NCBI GenBank assembly: GCA_036877525.1
Contig: JAZGTH010000002.1
Span: 8,540,501-8,604,500, forward strand
DNA length: 64,000 bases
Reading direction: 5' to 3'
Source of the DNA: Chromobotia macracanthus
Lineage: Eukaryota; Chordata; Actinopteri; Cypriniformes; Botiidae
This document shows, piece by piece, positions 38,601 through 50,726 of the stretch (the first letter of the stretch is position 1; every line of letters starts with the position of its first letter). A model generated the notes under the pieces. That model worked only from the letters and a program-made list of their open reading frames with translations, searched no databases and was not told the DNA's origin. The translations under genes and the position numbers were made by a program.

Positions 38601-38810
38601 TATAGTAGCCTAAAATGATTAAGGTTATAGATCAGAGATGGTCTGTGTTCACAATTAAATGTGTTCAAAGTGATTTACCCTCATTATCTACTTTGGCAGA
38701 CACTGAGAGTTTGTGATAGTTACTCTAGTAAGCGGAGTAATATTAAGTGACATAACATATCAATATCAAAAAAGTTACAGGTCCAGAGCAGTCAGATCAG
38801 GCAGATCGAT

Positions 38811-38892
38811 AGCAGTACCAAAGTCACGGTTGTAATTCCCAGGGATAAAGGATATAATGTGTACCTGAATGCACTGGATAAATGCATAAAAA
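38811..38892 (+). repeat. degraded SINE
   Basis: The 'gttgtaattcccaggg' word resembles a decayed B box, and 'cctgaatgcactggataaatgcataaa' resembles the SINE tail with an internal deletion. It is in slc16a1 intron 1. Confidence 0.4.
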
Positions 38893-41242
38893 AATGAAAT
38901 TGAACGATTGGCTGGCTGCATTAGACCTCATATTCATAACCAGACATATTGTACAAAAATTACATGTAACCAAACCTGTCGGGGTATGTATTTAAAAAAG
39001 TAAAGGAAATTTAACTTAAAAATATTGTACATATTAAATAGGTTTGTATTGCTTAAAGGTTTTTGCTTTTTTATATTGTTTATGAATGTTTTAATATAAA
39101 TTAAAACATTAAAAAATTGTAAACTATTTTGGGCACTTTTCTTTTATATCTAGATCGGTTACTATAGCAATGATATAGCTGTCAGTTTTATCCTCTGTGC
39201 AGTGCAGATGACAACAGAAGTGCTGGATAGCAACTGATTGGCAGTTATGTGTAGTTCTCGTTAGCAGTGAGCCTGCCAAATGAATTTTATTACTGTTTGC
39301 TCAGCAACACTTCCTGCCCATCGTGATGCCACATAGTTGTCGTGTACTGAATAATGAGGATAATGGAATTCTGATCAGACCGTTCTGAAACATTTCTGTT
39401 TGAATTCAGAGAGTTCACATTCATAGTTAACCATGACCTGCTCCTGAACTTCATTGCTGATATGACGCTTGATGTAACACTGTGTTCCTAACCAGGAACG
39501 ACGAGTCAAGTTTCCAGTAATAAATAATTCAACTGTCCATGATGAAAGCAAATAGCACTGCATAACGTTCACAATCAGAACACATTTGTTTATTATGAAA
39601 TGGATAGAACTCTAAACTCTAAATGGATAATTCACTATCAAATTTAAAAACAAACAAACAACCTGCAGTTACAATATATAACATGGTTGTAAAACAGTTT
39701 ATTTTGACACATACTTGATTAAATTGTTTGAAACAAATATTTGCTGAGATAAAATAAGCCTGTCACCTAATCACACTTCACCTGGTTGGGACAACCAGAA
39801 CTCTGGTTGTAAGAGTTCTTTTGTCAAATGGATATAAGGGCTAGTCAGTGTCCCTCAGGTCCCTGTGGAGAAACATGAGCCCATAACCTTTACTGCTGAG
39901 AGTCTGACTGATGCAGAACCACATCGGCAATAAAGAGCAGATTGCGATATCCACACACTCTCAGGAGACTACTGAACCAGTAGCCTGTCCAACACTGCAG
40001 TCTCAGGAAAGAAGAGGTCTTCACTGGGCTTAATTGGGACATACTAAAGCATTCCGGGAGCTTTATGGACTATTTAATATTAGCCTGGAATTTATGGAAC
40101 TGATATCAGTGGAAATAAAATTAGCATTTTCTAAACAATGTAGACAACCCTCTGGGAAATATTTTTTGCATAAATATGGATGCAGGTATTGTACAGATGG
40201 TGTAATACTGCTGTACTACTTTTGAACCCTGAATATTACAGCACAGAAAAGTTCTTCAATAACTTGGTGCATTAATCTATAGTAATTCATTTTTGCAAGG
40301 TGTCCTATACTTTATAAATGATTTATAAAAGAATGTATGGCAGTTAATCTACACTGCCCTTACAAGGGTGCACGCATATTCAGCAGAAAACAAAAGCACA
40401 TATTTTAGATATCTTAAGGTCATAACACACACTTTTTCCTGTCTCAGGCTGCAGTTAGATTAAACGAACACATTTACACAGTGTTAAAAAGGCAGCAGGG
40501 AGTAATACATGTATATGAGGTCTTCTGGCCCATGCTGATCTGATTCAGAAACCCTGTTGGATGTATTAAGAAAGAGAGGTTCTGTCCCGATGTGATGGGT
40601 TTTATTAGTGTGTGTGAAAACATAGGCTTCAAAATGTTATGGCCTTTTTTCCTTCATTATACTGGTTGGGCTTTTCTAAATGTTCCTCAGTCTACTTGGT
40701 TTCACCTTTACAAGAAGCTGTTCTCGAGGTAAAACTTTTAATCAGCTATCTCTTGTAAGTGGACATAGACTATAGGATTGACAGATGTGATGACCAATTA
40801 GGGGTAAGGGGGGGAGATGTGCATAACTTCAACTTCCAACCGAAAAGAGCTCTAAAAAAACATCACTGTGTTGTTGGAGAGTCTGGTATCAGAGTCACGA
40901 CTTTCTGTTTGTCTGTTATCAGAACATTTTAGCTAGTGTGTGTATAAGCTTGTCTGTGCGCAGCTGTTTGTACATTTAGGGGCATTAATACAAGGGACAG
41001 ACACTACACACATTCCTGTTTAAAGTATGTGGAGCTTTCTGTGCTATATTTTATTGGACTGTAGGATTTGGTAAGGTTAAAAACATGAATATTTTTGTCA
41101 TTCTTAATCATCCAGTGAGAGAGTGTTGCTGCTTGTGTGCTTTTTTCCTTGTGTGCTTGACTTATAAACTAAATGAGATACAGTAAGGATGTTATCCTGG
41201 GTGCCACGAACTCTTGAGTTAGTATGAGTTTTTAGTTTAGTT

Positions 41243-41263
41243 TTAGGGTTAGGGTTAGGGTTA
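41243..41263 (+). repeat. short interstitial TTAGGG run
   Basis: Three and a half TTAGGG units inside a TTTAG-rich stretch, in slc16a1 intron 1. It is too short to indicate a telomere. Similar gggttaggg words occur in dispersed repeats elsewhere in the window. Confidence 0.7.
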
Positions 41264-41711
41264 ATATAGGAAAGTTAATAAAAGAAAATAAATGAGTGTC
41301 TCTAATCTAGACAGCACGTAAACAGGCTGCCCACAGTTTCTTCATTTGACAGTTTGATGCATATTGCACACAGATCTGGAAAGCTCAAATCTGATTGGCT
41401 GGCTGTGTGCACTTGTTGGTCAGGCATGTTGCATGGCAGATGCATGACATGTTTCATGGTAGAACAAAATGTGCCCACTAGCTTTAAAACGGGCACATGC
41501 TTTAGCATTAGCACTCTCTCTTATGTCTCATGCAATGACTTAGTAAGCAGTAGTAGGTTTAGTGTCTGTTTGTTCCTTTGTTTCATTTACACAGGGACCT
41601 ACTGACCTTTCCGCAGTAAACACTTGTTAACATGAACTAGCTAGCTTGATAAATAACCCTTATTGCACCACATAGACTAACAGCTATACCTCACCTTGCT
41701 TTTAAGTAGAC

Positions 41712-41768
41712 ACTGGCGCTAACAATGGCAAAGTCATGGGTTCGATTCCCAGGGAGTGCACATGTGAT
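41712..41768 (+). repeat. SINE head fragment with good B box
   Basis: The word ggttcgattccc at 41739-41750 matches the Pol III B box closely, and the surrounding catgggttcgattcccaggg is typical of the tRNA-derived SINE head. The tail is missing. Confidence 0.5.
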
Positions 41769-42366
41769 TAGCATGGAAGTCCCATGGATTCAGCACTTGC
41801 ATTTTTAATGTTTTGTTGGTTCTTGTTGATATATTACTGCAGTTGACACACTGTAGCCCGGCACCTGAGGAATGTTGCAGGAAACACAGACCGCTCCTCA
41901 AACACGCTTTGAATAGCAGAAATGTTTAGACTGTTGTGCATCAGTAGGTCTTAGTTACTCTACATGACAATTGACTTTGAGTTTCCATGAATCCACGTGT
42001 ACCTTTGCCATTATATCAACCGGTTTGACGTAACGTAGAATGAAACTGCACTGTCATGCTTGTTCAGACACAACCATTTTTCCTTTAACTCTACAACTAA
42101 AACAATCCCATATGTGTTTGTGAATAACGCAGTACATGTGTTCTGCCCCATGTGACCTCAGAATAGTTCTTAGTGCTCAGATAGGCAGCATTCTAGAGGG
42201 AATGTGATTTAAATTAAACTGATTACCCCCCATGCATTTTCCTCTGATATATGACTCTGCTCTCACTGGGGTCCTGCGTAATTTAGCTTTGACCTTCTAA
42301 ACACGCATACCAGCCTGAGACCCCTGTCTTCACACTTCAACAAATTCTTTTGCACTAAAGCTCCTG

Positions 42367-42370
<4 letters not shown>

Positions 42371-42414
<44 letters not shown>
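42371..42414. repeat. TG microsatellite
   Basis: (TG)n of about 22 units in slc16a1 intron 1. Confidence 0.95.
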
Positions 42415-42415
<1 letters not shown>

Positions 42416-42479
42416 CAAGATTTGACTTTGGCATATGCTGTTAATAATTTTCATATTAAATGATAAAGACAGATAAGCC

Positions 42480-42575
42480 CAGATAGCTCAGTTGGTGTAG
42501 ACCATTTTGTTAGCAGCACAAAATTTGTGAGTTTGTTTTCCAGGGCATATGCTTTGGATTAAAGCATATGCCACA
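42480..42575 (+). repeat. SINE head ending in a perfect hairpin
   Basis: The tagctcagttggt word at 42484 is a tRNA A-box sequence, and gagtttgttttcc near 42529 is a decayed B box. It ends in a perfect 12 bp inverted repeat (42544-42555 and 42561-42572) with a 5-base loop. Confidence 0.5.
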
Positions 42576-43870
42576 TGCATAACTGCAAATATAATTACTG
42601 GAGTTTTTATTAGGGTATACATGTACTGTTATCATAGTGTAGTGTTGCATCGCAGGTTAAAAACAGGTTAAAAGACGAAAGACGTTTTAGTTTAGAAACT
42701 CTTTTGAAGAACAGATACAATAAAAACTGACATCTAATTTGAGTACATTTTTGAGTGGCCCCCTGGCTCAGAAATGGCCAAATCGTTTTTTCTTGAATCT
42801 TAGAATATTGTATTTTTTGAGTGTTTGGTAAAGAGGTATAGTAGTAAATATCATCTTAGATGCAGTGCTTTCCCTACTATGATAGGTCCTTTGTGTATGT
42901 ATGTACAGCTAGATTTGTTAGGACCAGTTTGAGTTTAAGACCATCGGAGTGAGGACAAAGTGAGTAAAATTATGTTTTGGCTGGTCCTCATTTTACCTTT
43001 TATAGAGCTGTTTGAGGTTTAAGACTTGGTTTTAGGGTAGAAATTAAAATTAGGTTAAGGTTAGGTTTGGGATTTTGGTTATGCACGTACTTTTGATAGT
43101 AGGGTAAAAGGCAGTGTGTCAGTGAATGTCCTCACAAAGATAACTGTACAAACATGAGTGTATGTGTGCATGTGTGAAGGCATCTGAGTCAACTTCTCTG
43201 TTCAGTTACCTGCAGAGAAAGGACATTGGATTTGTTTGACCTTACGTCAGAGGTTGTCTGTTTGTTCATGGTAGTATACTCAGTCTCAAAGTTTCGTATT
43301 TTTGTGTGTTTTGACATATCGGTTAAAGACTAACTGACTGTAGGGTTATGGTTATGCTGTTGCATTTAAACTACAAGCTGTTTACCACATGTTGTGTGTT
43401 TGTGTGTGTATGTGTGCGCGCGCTTCACCGTCACATGCTGTGCTTTTGCTCATGTTGCTCTGTTTGCATGGATAAGGTTCCTTGTTAGGACTCAGCTATA
43501 GTGGTGGCCCCAGGGCCTGTCTGGGAGACTTTTGGGTCAGTTGCCAGAACCGTTACTATCAGGCCATAGGTACTAGATTTGTTAAAATGTAATTGTATGT
43601 TTATGTTAGATATGACAAAGGTTTAATAAAACTTTTAAAACAATTTTTCAACATGCGTAATAATTGGTTGCTTAAAATAACAAGAATTGGTGGCATGATG
43701 GTAGAAAAAAACTTTATTGTTCAGGCTTGTTTGTACTGGTTCTCATTCAGCGTTGACTACAGTAGCATCTGACAGACACTTTTCAGAGCTGATCTGTTGA
43801 CAACCAGTTGATTGAATCCTTTCTTTCTAGCTTGTCTTTCTCACAGATATCTCCCCTTTTTTCTCAACAG

Positions 43871-44147
43871 ACATCCTGAAGCTCATCTGATCTTTTTCCT
43901 CTTTGTCATCATCATCACGTGTTTGTAGAGATGCCACCAGCGACAGGAGGGCCGGTGGGGTACACGCCTCCAGAGGGTGGCTGGGGCTGGGCAGTGGTTG
44001 TGGGGGCCTTCATCAGCATCGGGTTTTCCTATGCCTTCCCCAAGTCCATCACAGTTTTCTTCAAAGAGATTGAGGTGATCTTCAATGCCACCAGCAGTCA
44101 GGTGTCATGGATCTCCTCAATCATGCTGGCTGTCATGTATGCTGGAG
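43871..44147 (+). CDS. slc16a1: slc16a1 exon 2 (first coding exon, CDS from 43931)
   Basis: The acceptor is ttctcaacag|acatcc and the donor ctggag|gtcagt. It has 60 bases of 5' UTR, then residues 1-72 and the first base of codon 73. It encodes helix 1 with the GGWGW signature and Lys38, plus the start of helix 2. A G lies at -3 from the ATG. Confidence 0.92.
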
Positions 44148-45644
44148 GTCAGTCTCATTTACTGCGGTCTCTCTCACCCTGTCTGTCTTTATTTCACTCT
44201 TTCACTAGGTTTTGTTTCTGCTTTGGTAGAGTAAAATAACCGTCAGATTGAAACAGCTGTGTTTTAAGCTTTGACCTGCTTTCTGCACTACTGACATGCT
44301 GCAGGATGTTGCATCTGCGTGTTAGTGTACAGCTTCCTTAGTTTTATACAGTTGCTAAGCTGATATGGTTGAGGCAGGTGTAAACTTGTTTTCTGAGCTG
44401 GTATTCCCTTAGGCAGTTAGGGGTCCAGTCTTGATGTGGGTTTGCAAAGGCATCCACAGTATTTAGATTTTTTTACAGTTTGAAAGCATGGCAAAAGGAC
44501 TGGCAATAAAAACAAAGGACTGTAGTACTTGGTGCATACTTGAAACTTAGTGCAGCCAGTTTCGACAGCCAGGGTAGATAGACTTTATTAAAGTACATTT
44601 ATTTGTTAATCTAAACAAAAACACTGCTGAAGAAGGGCACGATATTGCTTCAAGAGTAAGAATTGATGAATCATGCTATACCATAGTACAGGGGCGATTC
44701 TAGGATTTTCATTTTAGGGGTGCTCAGCCCCCAATGAGGGTATAATAATAATAAAATAAATTAATAAATAATAAAGTAAATTTAAAAAATGTTTGACTAC
44801 TAGGGTAGGGTGGTATACTAACCTTATTGCAGTATTCCACTGTACAACATAGATGGATATAACATTTACGCTGGAGGTAACAGCTGTGATGTAATGAGCA
44901 GTAAATGCAGCAAACATTTTACAGTAGGCCTTGTAAAGATGGAAAACTGATTGCTTCCCCCATGACATTTTTGTAAACTGTATTTATGACAAAGAACTAA
45001 ACAGATGCAGATATTATAACAATCCATCTATAAACACACCTTCGTCACCTGCTTCTGTTCTGAGTCCGCTTGCTCTGCATGCTGTGCTCTGCTGATTGAA
45101 GAACGCACTGAAATGAATCAGACCAATGGCTCTGAATCGGACTAAAAGGCGGGGGAGGAGCCGATAGCGCACGCTGTTTTTATATATAAGGGAGACTGAG
45201 ATGATCTCAAATCATGCACGCTTTATGGAGCTAACTGCAACATTTTTAGGGGGGCTGGGCAGAAATTTAGGGGGGCTTTAACAGCCTAGCGATGCCCATG
45301 CCACAGTACATACTTCAGGGTGACTAACTTTAAAAGTCAACTAGCACATCACAGAAAGTGTGTGGGTGAGGGTGGAGATGATTGATGATGTCACTTCCTG
45401 GACTTGAACTGGGTTTGTGGTTTCCCACACAAACATGCCTGATTATGCATGCATGCCTCTGCACGTAGCCTAAACTCGACAAAGAGACTGTTTTATAATT
45501 ACAGCCACCCAATCAGAGAAAAGCAGAGAGAGACGTCAGAGAACTTGTGTTCTTTCTCACTTCTCACTTGTGGGTTGTCTTACAGTGTAAATATGTAGAT
45601 GTGTAGGTTTCTGTGTCTGTGAGTAAAAAGTTATAGTGCTGTTA

Positions 45645-45731
<87 letters not shown>

Positions 45732-46518
45732 ACACTAGATTTTAAGCAGGCAAAATTATTCCATGCTCTGCAAACAAATATGGTCAACAGGATAATATCA
45801 TGTTCTATGTTTGTCGTTTTGAATAAATATTAAAATCTAAATAATAAAACATTCAGTTGACATACACTGACATTTCTGTCAGTGCCACTTCTCTTCTCAG
45901 TTGAAGGTTATATTCTTTTAAAGTCATTTTAGTGTGAAACTGCCAAAACAGGAAAAGTATTTCATGCATTTATGATGTTTAAATTCTCTATTGGTTTCTC
46001 TTCGCTATACAGTTAGCAGGTGATAGTTCACCAAACTTGACCTTAAGTACACAGTTAAACTCAGATTGCATGCTAATATGTGTTATGTATACCTGCTTTC
46101 CTGCCCTCAGATCAGTATGAATATAAGTGAATGGTAAGCAAATTCTAGTGCAGTGACTCCTTTCTTCCTGTTATATCCTCTAGAAGGTCAAATCGAAAGT
46201 CACACTGAGTGAGATGGTCTGGTTATTTCCTGCAGGGGCATGCATGTGTGCATGTATCATGCCCTCCTGTTTCTCTTGGCTAGTCAGCAGTGATTTGGGA
46301 GAAGTGATTCTATATAATATTCCTCTGTGATGTCACTGTCTGTTTTCAACTATGCGCTTATAAAATGTTTGATTTTTCAAACAGAGTCGCTTGGCTGCTC
46401 CTGTAGTTTTACATTTCCAATTCTCTTTGTAATAATACCTGCTAGCTGCCTGCAGACTAAATATCTGAAACCCATCTACTTCCGAGTCGCATCTCCCCGC
46501 ATCTCTCCAAACCACTTT

Positions 46519-46565
<47 letters not shown>

Positions 46566-49500
46566 TGGATGAGTGGTGTCTTTGTCTTTTGGAGGGGCTG
46601 GAAGGTTTGGTGCTACACAAAGCCTGTCAGAATAAATTAATTGGAGGAATGTGACAGGGACAAGCGGATTGCTTTGAAATCTGATTGGCTGCCTTAAACA
46701 TGGGAAAGTTCCTACTGTTTGTGATGTTAAATGGATGTTAAGGTCAAACAAAAGCAAGACTAATGGTTGGAAGGAAAAAAATAAACTTTCTGCAACAAAG
46801 GGAGGAATTTGTTGCAGTTTGTTCCATTTTTCTGTAAATTACTTTAAACCCATTTTGTTTTAAAGCTCATTCACCTGCTAGCATTGGCTTGGGTTGTTTG
46901 TGTATTGCCATAACTATTGATTTGGCATTTGTATGGAGTCTTGCACTAGGTATATCTGCACTGTTTCAAATTCTTTCATTAGCACTTGGATAGATTTAGG
47001 TAATGCAGGTTAACTTATTATATTGTGCCAAACTTTAAAATTATTTGGGTTTGTACATGCCACCCTGACAGAACATGTTTTAAAGGCTTTGGTGCCTGGC
47101 CTTGTAAGCAAAGTTATTCAACTCATTGGCAGAGTTTATGGGCTCCAAATGAGGCCTTTCACAAAAGTAGCGTCACAGTGACGAGGCAGTTTATTTATTC
47201 GCCAACAAATTTCTAGCTATTTCGCCTTTTATAACATTTGTCTTTTCCTTTTTAGTAAGGGAATGATTGCTGTACAATATATAGCAGTACAGTATATAGC
47301 CTATGAAAATAAATATAGCCTGTAACAATTTGAAGATAAGGGTAAATTAAACTGAAGTAAATGTAATCACTTCAGTAGTTGCCACACACAGAGAAATAGC
47401 CAGTTCCTCTTCTGTGCTTGGTCAGCCTTAGTTCCTGCTGATTAAGGTTTTCTCCTTCATAACACCTCAGGTGACATATCACATGTGTATGTGTCTGTTA
47501 GTTTGTGTATCATATCACAGTTTCCTTCCTCTGCTTCCTCCTGTGTCCTCATCCAGTCCTGTTTTGAAATTGCTCAGTGGTGTAAATTGCTGCTGTTATA
47601 CTGCCACCTAGTGGTGGAACAAGACATACTTTAGTTTTGTCTACAAAAAACTTTAGTTTTAAGTCTTAAAAGATACACCCAAGAAGTCAACGTGCATAAC
47701 ATATTCAGGATGTTGAGATTTTCTTCTGGAAAACAAAAATTAATTTTGCTGTGTCTGAATAGAGGGCAGCAGCCTAATAATCGAAGAATTGTTTCATTTC
47801 AGGTTTTTCCTTTTTTTTTTTTTAACCTACCCATTTTCTCTCTACAGGACCAATCAGCAGTATTCTGGTCAATAAGTATGGCAGCCGGCCAATCATGATT
47901 GCTGGGGGCTGTCTGGCTGGCACAGGATTGGTTGCCGCATCCTTTTGCAACTCAGTGGAGGGTCTTTACTTCTGTGTGGGAGTTATAGGCGGTAAGCACA
48001 TGGAATGACATCGATCTTAACTTTAAGAGCTACTTAGAGACCTCTGTCACAGAGTCAAGAACAAGAGATTTTTTTAAAAATGCAAAAAATCAGCATGCAA
48101 TTAAGAGTGAACATATATATATATAAATAAAAAATACACACACACATACACACACACAGACAGCTATGCTTTCTGCTTATTCTTTCTTTTGTTTCTAGGT
48201 CTGGGTTTGGCTTTCAATCTGAATCCAGCATTGACCATGATTGGCAAATACTTCTACAAGCGCCGACCAATAGCTAATGGCATCGCGATGGCGGGCAGCC
48301 CAGTATTCTTGTCCACACTGGCTCCGCTAAACAGCTGGCTGTTTGATCAGTTCGGGTGGAGGGGCAGTTTCCTCATTCTGGGCGGAGCTCTGCTGAACTG
48401 CTGTGTCGCAGGATCTCTGATGCGCCCCATTGGACCAAAACAACAAGGTACCAGTCCTAAAGAGGATGAGGAATCCAAACGTCAAGAGAAAAGAACTGTT
48501 ATGCAAACCATAAACAGCTTCCTGGACCTGACGTTGTTTACTCACCGGGGCTTCCTGCTGTACCTGCTTGGAAACGTCATCATGTTCTTCGGCCTTTTTG
48601 CACCCCTCGTCTTCCTAAGTAACTATGCAAAAAGCAAAGATATTTCCAAGGATAAAGCTGCATTCCTGTTGTCCATCCTGGCCTTCACTGATATGGTAGC
48701 CCGGCCATCCATGGGCCTGGTGGCCAACACACGCTTGGTCCGTCCGCGTATACAGTACTTCTTTGCAGCATCCGTGCTGTATAACGGCATCTGCCACCTG
48801 ATGGCGCCGTTCTCCACAGATTACTTGGGCTTTGCCATTTATGCTGTGTTTTTTGGTGTGGCATTCGGCTGGCTCAGTTCTGTTCTGTTCGAGACTCTGA
48901 TGGACCTTGTGGGTGCACAGAGGTTCTCCAGTGCGGTCGGGCTTGTCACTATTGTGGAATGTGCACCTGTACTGCTGGGACCTCCAGTACTGGGTAAGGA
49001 TGTGTGCTGAGCCTTTCAACACTGAATGAACCTCAGAATGTGTTATAGAATGATAGGGTTGTTACAAAAATATAGTTTCAATATAAAATTGAATAATGTT
49101 AATGAACATGTTCCTTTATTTACGTTAAGTTAAAGCTGCAATTTGTAACTTTTTTTGATTACAAAAAATCCTTTATTGAGCAAGTACGTAGATGTTCAAA
49201 ACTGTCTCTTTAACTTGCCCATTGGCCAATTCACATCAATTTGGCATATTTATAATTTGAGATTTCAGGTCAGTTTTGTGGGTAATGTTACTTTGGCTTC
49301 ATCTGACTTATACATGAAAAGGGCACATAAAATAACCTGCAATTCTGTTTCAAACAGAGATGGCGATAAAAAGGCTAAAGTTTCGGATAGCACCTTTCAA
49401 TAATAATACAGTATACATTATAACAGGTTGACATAAAACAAAGGCATGTAGTCTTTGAGTAATTCTCAGTCTATTAAACTTTTAAAAATAGTGTTTTAAA

Positions 49501-49828
49501 TAATTGTCTTTAATAGTTTTTAAAGTATCTAACAGCAGTATCGAGTACTGGCACATTATTTTATAGAGATTGATAAAGCTCTGTTTGTTTCTCTGCAGGA
49601 AGACTCAATGACATCTACCATGATTACAAATACACATATTACGGATGTGGAATTGTCCTGGTGGTGGCCAGTCTGTTCCTGTTTGTGGGCATGGGAATCA
49701 ACTACAGGCTAGTGGAGAAAGAGAGAAGGGAGGAGGAGAGAAAAGCCAGACAAGAAGGACAAGATGAAGAGACAAATATAGACAGTCCCCTGAACGAAAA
49801 GGCCAGGGAGGCTGATGGAGATGCGTGA
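43931..49828 (+). CDS. slc16a1: monocarboxylate transporter 1 (MCT1), full coding region
   Basis: This is a proton-linked symporter for lactate, pyruvate and ketone bodies in the plasma membrane; the mammalian protein needs basigin as chaperone. The coding exons are 43931-44147, 47848-47991, 48199-48993 and 49599-49828. All introns are phase 1 with GT/AG ends, giving 461 codons plus TGA. It is a 12-helix major facilitator protein. The family signature EGGWGW is at residues 15-20 and the second signature (YFYKRRPIANGIAMAG) at 138-153. Lys38, Arg143 and the TM8 pair Asp285/Arg289, which correspond to residues needed for proton and substrate coupling in mammals, are all present. The start is the ATG at 43931, and its N-terminus aligns with mammalian MCT1 from residue 1. 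It is shorter than human MCT1 (500 residues), mainly in the loop between helices 6 and 7 and in the acidic C-tail. The identity is secure. Which teleost paralogue (a or b) it is cannot be told. Confidence 0.95.
44689..45300. mobile_element. hAT-like non-autonomous transposon in slc16a1 intron 2
   Basis: Begins caggggcgattctagg and ends cctagcgatgcccatg, so the termini are imperfect inverted repeats with CA...TG ends. It is flanked by ccatagta (44681-44688) and ccacagta (45301-45308), an 8 bp duplication matching at 7 of 8 positions, as expected for hAT. It is 612 bp. The frames inside are short and show no transposase. It lies wholly in the intron and leaves the splice sites untouched. Confidence 0.7.
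45647..45730. repeat. long GT microsatellite
   Basis: Uninterrupted (GT)n of about 42 units in slc16a1 intron 2. It produces poly-Val/Cys and poly-Thr/His pseudo-frames. Confidence 0.95.
46521..46564. repeat. GT microsatellite
   Basis: (GT)n of about 22 units in slc16a1 intron 2. Confidence 0.95.
47601..47614 (-). promoter_or_regulatory. CTCF-like motif in slc16a1 intron 2
   Basis: The reverse complement CCACTAGGTGGCAG fits all 14 positions of CCASYAGRKGGCRS. It is 234 bases upstream of exon 3. Confidence 0.35.
47848..47991 (+). CDS. slc16a1: slc16a1 exon 3
   Basis: The acceptor tctctacag follows a T-run, and the donor is aggcg|gtaagc. It is 144 bases, phase 1 to phase 1, and supplies residues 73-120: the loop after helix 2 and helix 3, including the VNKYGSRP turn typical of MCTs. 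Confidence 0.92.
48199..48993 (+). CDS. slc16a1: slc16a1 exon 4 (main exon)
   Basis: The acceptor is tttctag|gtctgg and the donor actgg|gtaagg. It is 795 bases, residues 121-385. It covers helices 4-6, the short charged central loop (about residues 201-220), and helices 7-11, with Arg143, Asp285 and Arg289. An in-frame TGA occurs shortly after the donor, so read-through would truncate the protein. Confidence 0.95.
49599..49828 (+). CDS. slc16a1: slc16a1 exon 5 (last coding exon)
   Basis: The acceptor is ctctgcag|gaagac and the stop is TGA at 49826-49828. It encodes the RLNDIYHDYKYTYYGCG turn, helix 12 and a cytosolic tail rich in Glu, Lys and Arg. The tail is shorter than in the human protein. 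Confidence 0.93.
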
Positions 49829-50712
49829 GCCATCATTCCCAAAATGGAAACAGACACTATATAACGTGCACACGCGAATAATCCACGGCTTCCAGTTCTG
49901 ACCATGCGAAACAAAAAACAGAATTCAGTTCCCCTCTAATGAGTCTCCTATCAATTCAGAAGATGTTTAAAATGGCACAAAGGACTTTCAGTGCAAAATA
50001 ATTGACTATTTGACTTCTGTTGTCATAGACTGTCATACAGTCTTACACACACACTTTAGATGTGATATGTGTATTTTTATGAATCCTTGAGCCATATTCA
50101 CACCGTAGCTTCTGTACCCACCTCAGCATTCTGAGTCACATTTTCTGGTATATTACGGCTATAATAAGCGCATTCCTGGGTTTTGGTTTTTATAATCAGA
50201 ATTACACAGTTCATCAGCCTCAGGTTACACTTCAAGATGGTCGATGTACAAAAATGAAAAAAAAAAGAAAACAGATTCACCCCAACAAATTAGCATGTGT
50301 GACATTTAGGGTAACACAGATTCTGTCAATGTAAACTGAATAGTATCAGTGTATAAGTTTTAAATATGTTGGTACTGCACTAGCAAATGGGAGAAAAACC
50401 CTTTGACTGTTCTTCATAAGCGGGGTCAGGTGCGTTTTGGCTTAAAGAGCATTGTGTAAGATAAACAATTGTTTAAAAGTTCAGCGTGGAGTGTTCTTGT
50501 GTTAGTATGTGTGTGTAGTCTTTGCTTTTCTGATTGGCTAGTAGAAAATACTGCCAGGCTTTGTGTGGTCTAGATTTCACAAATTGTAATCCTATTGGTT
50601 GTGTGTGAGCTGTTAAATGTAATGTGTTCCATGATTTTGTGATCCCGCATTGGTTCTCAAACACCTTACTCAATGCCTCATCACCCAACTGTGTTCATTT
50701 GTCGCCATGGAG

Positions 50713-50726
50713 GTTTCCATGGTTAC
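50713..50726. promoter_or_regulatory. X-box-like (RFX) motif
   Basis: GTTTCCATGGTTAC matches the RFX consensus GTTNCCATGGNAAC at 13 of 14 positions. It lies in the slc16a1 3' UTR, 2.3 kb before the zmynd12 start codon. Confidence 0.3.

Noticed and set aside
45557..45833. Frames encoding poly Thr-His or poly Cys-Val
   Set aside because: Translations of the long GT/CA microsatellite.
48615..49022. 135-codon minus-strand frame opposite slc16a1 exon 4
   Set aside because: Shadow of a strongly conserved coding exon on the other strand, with no independent support.
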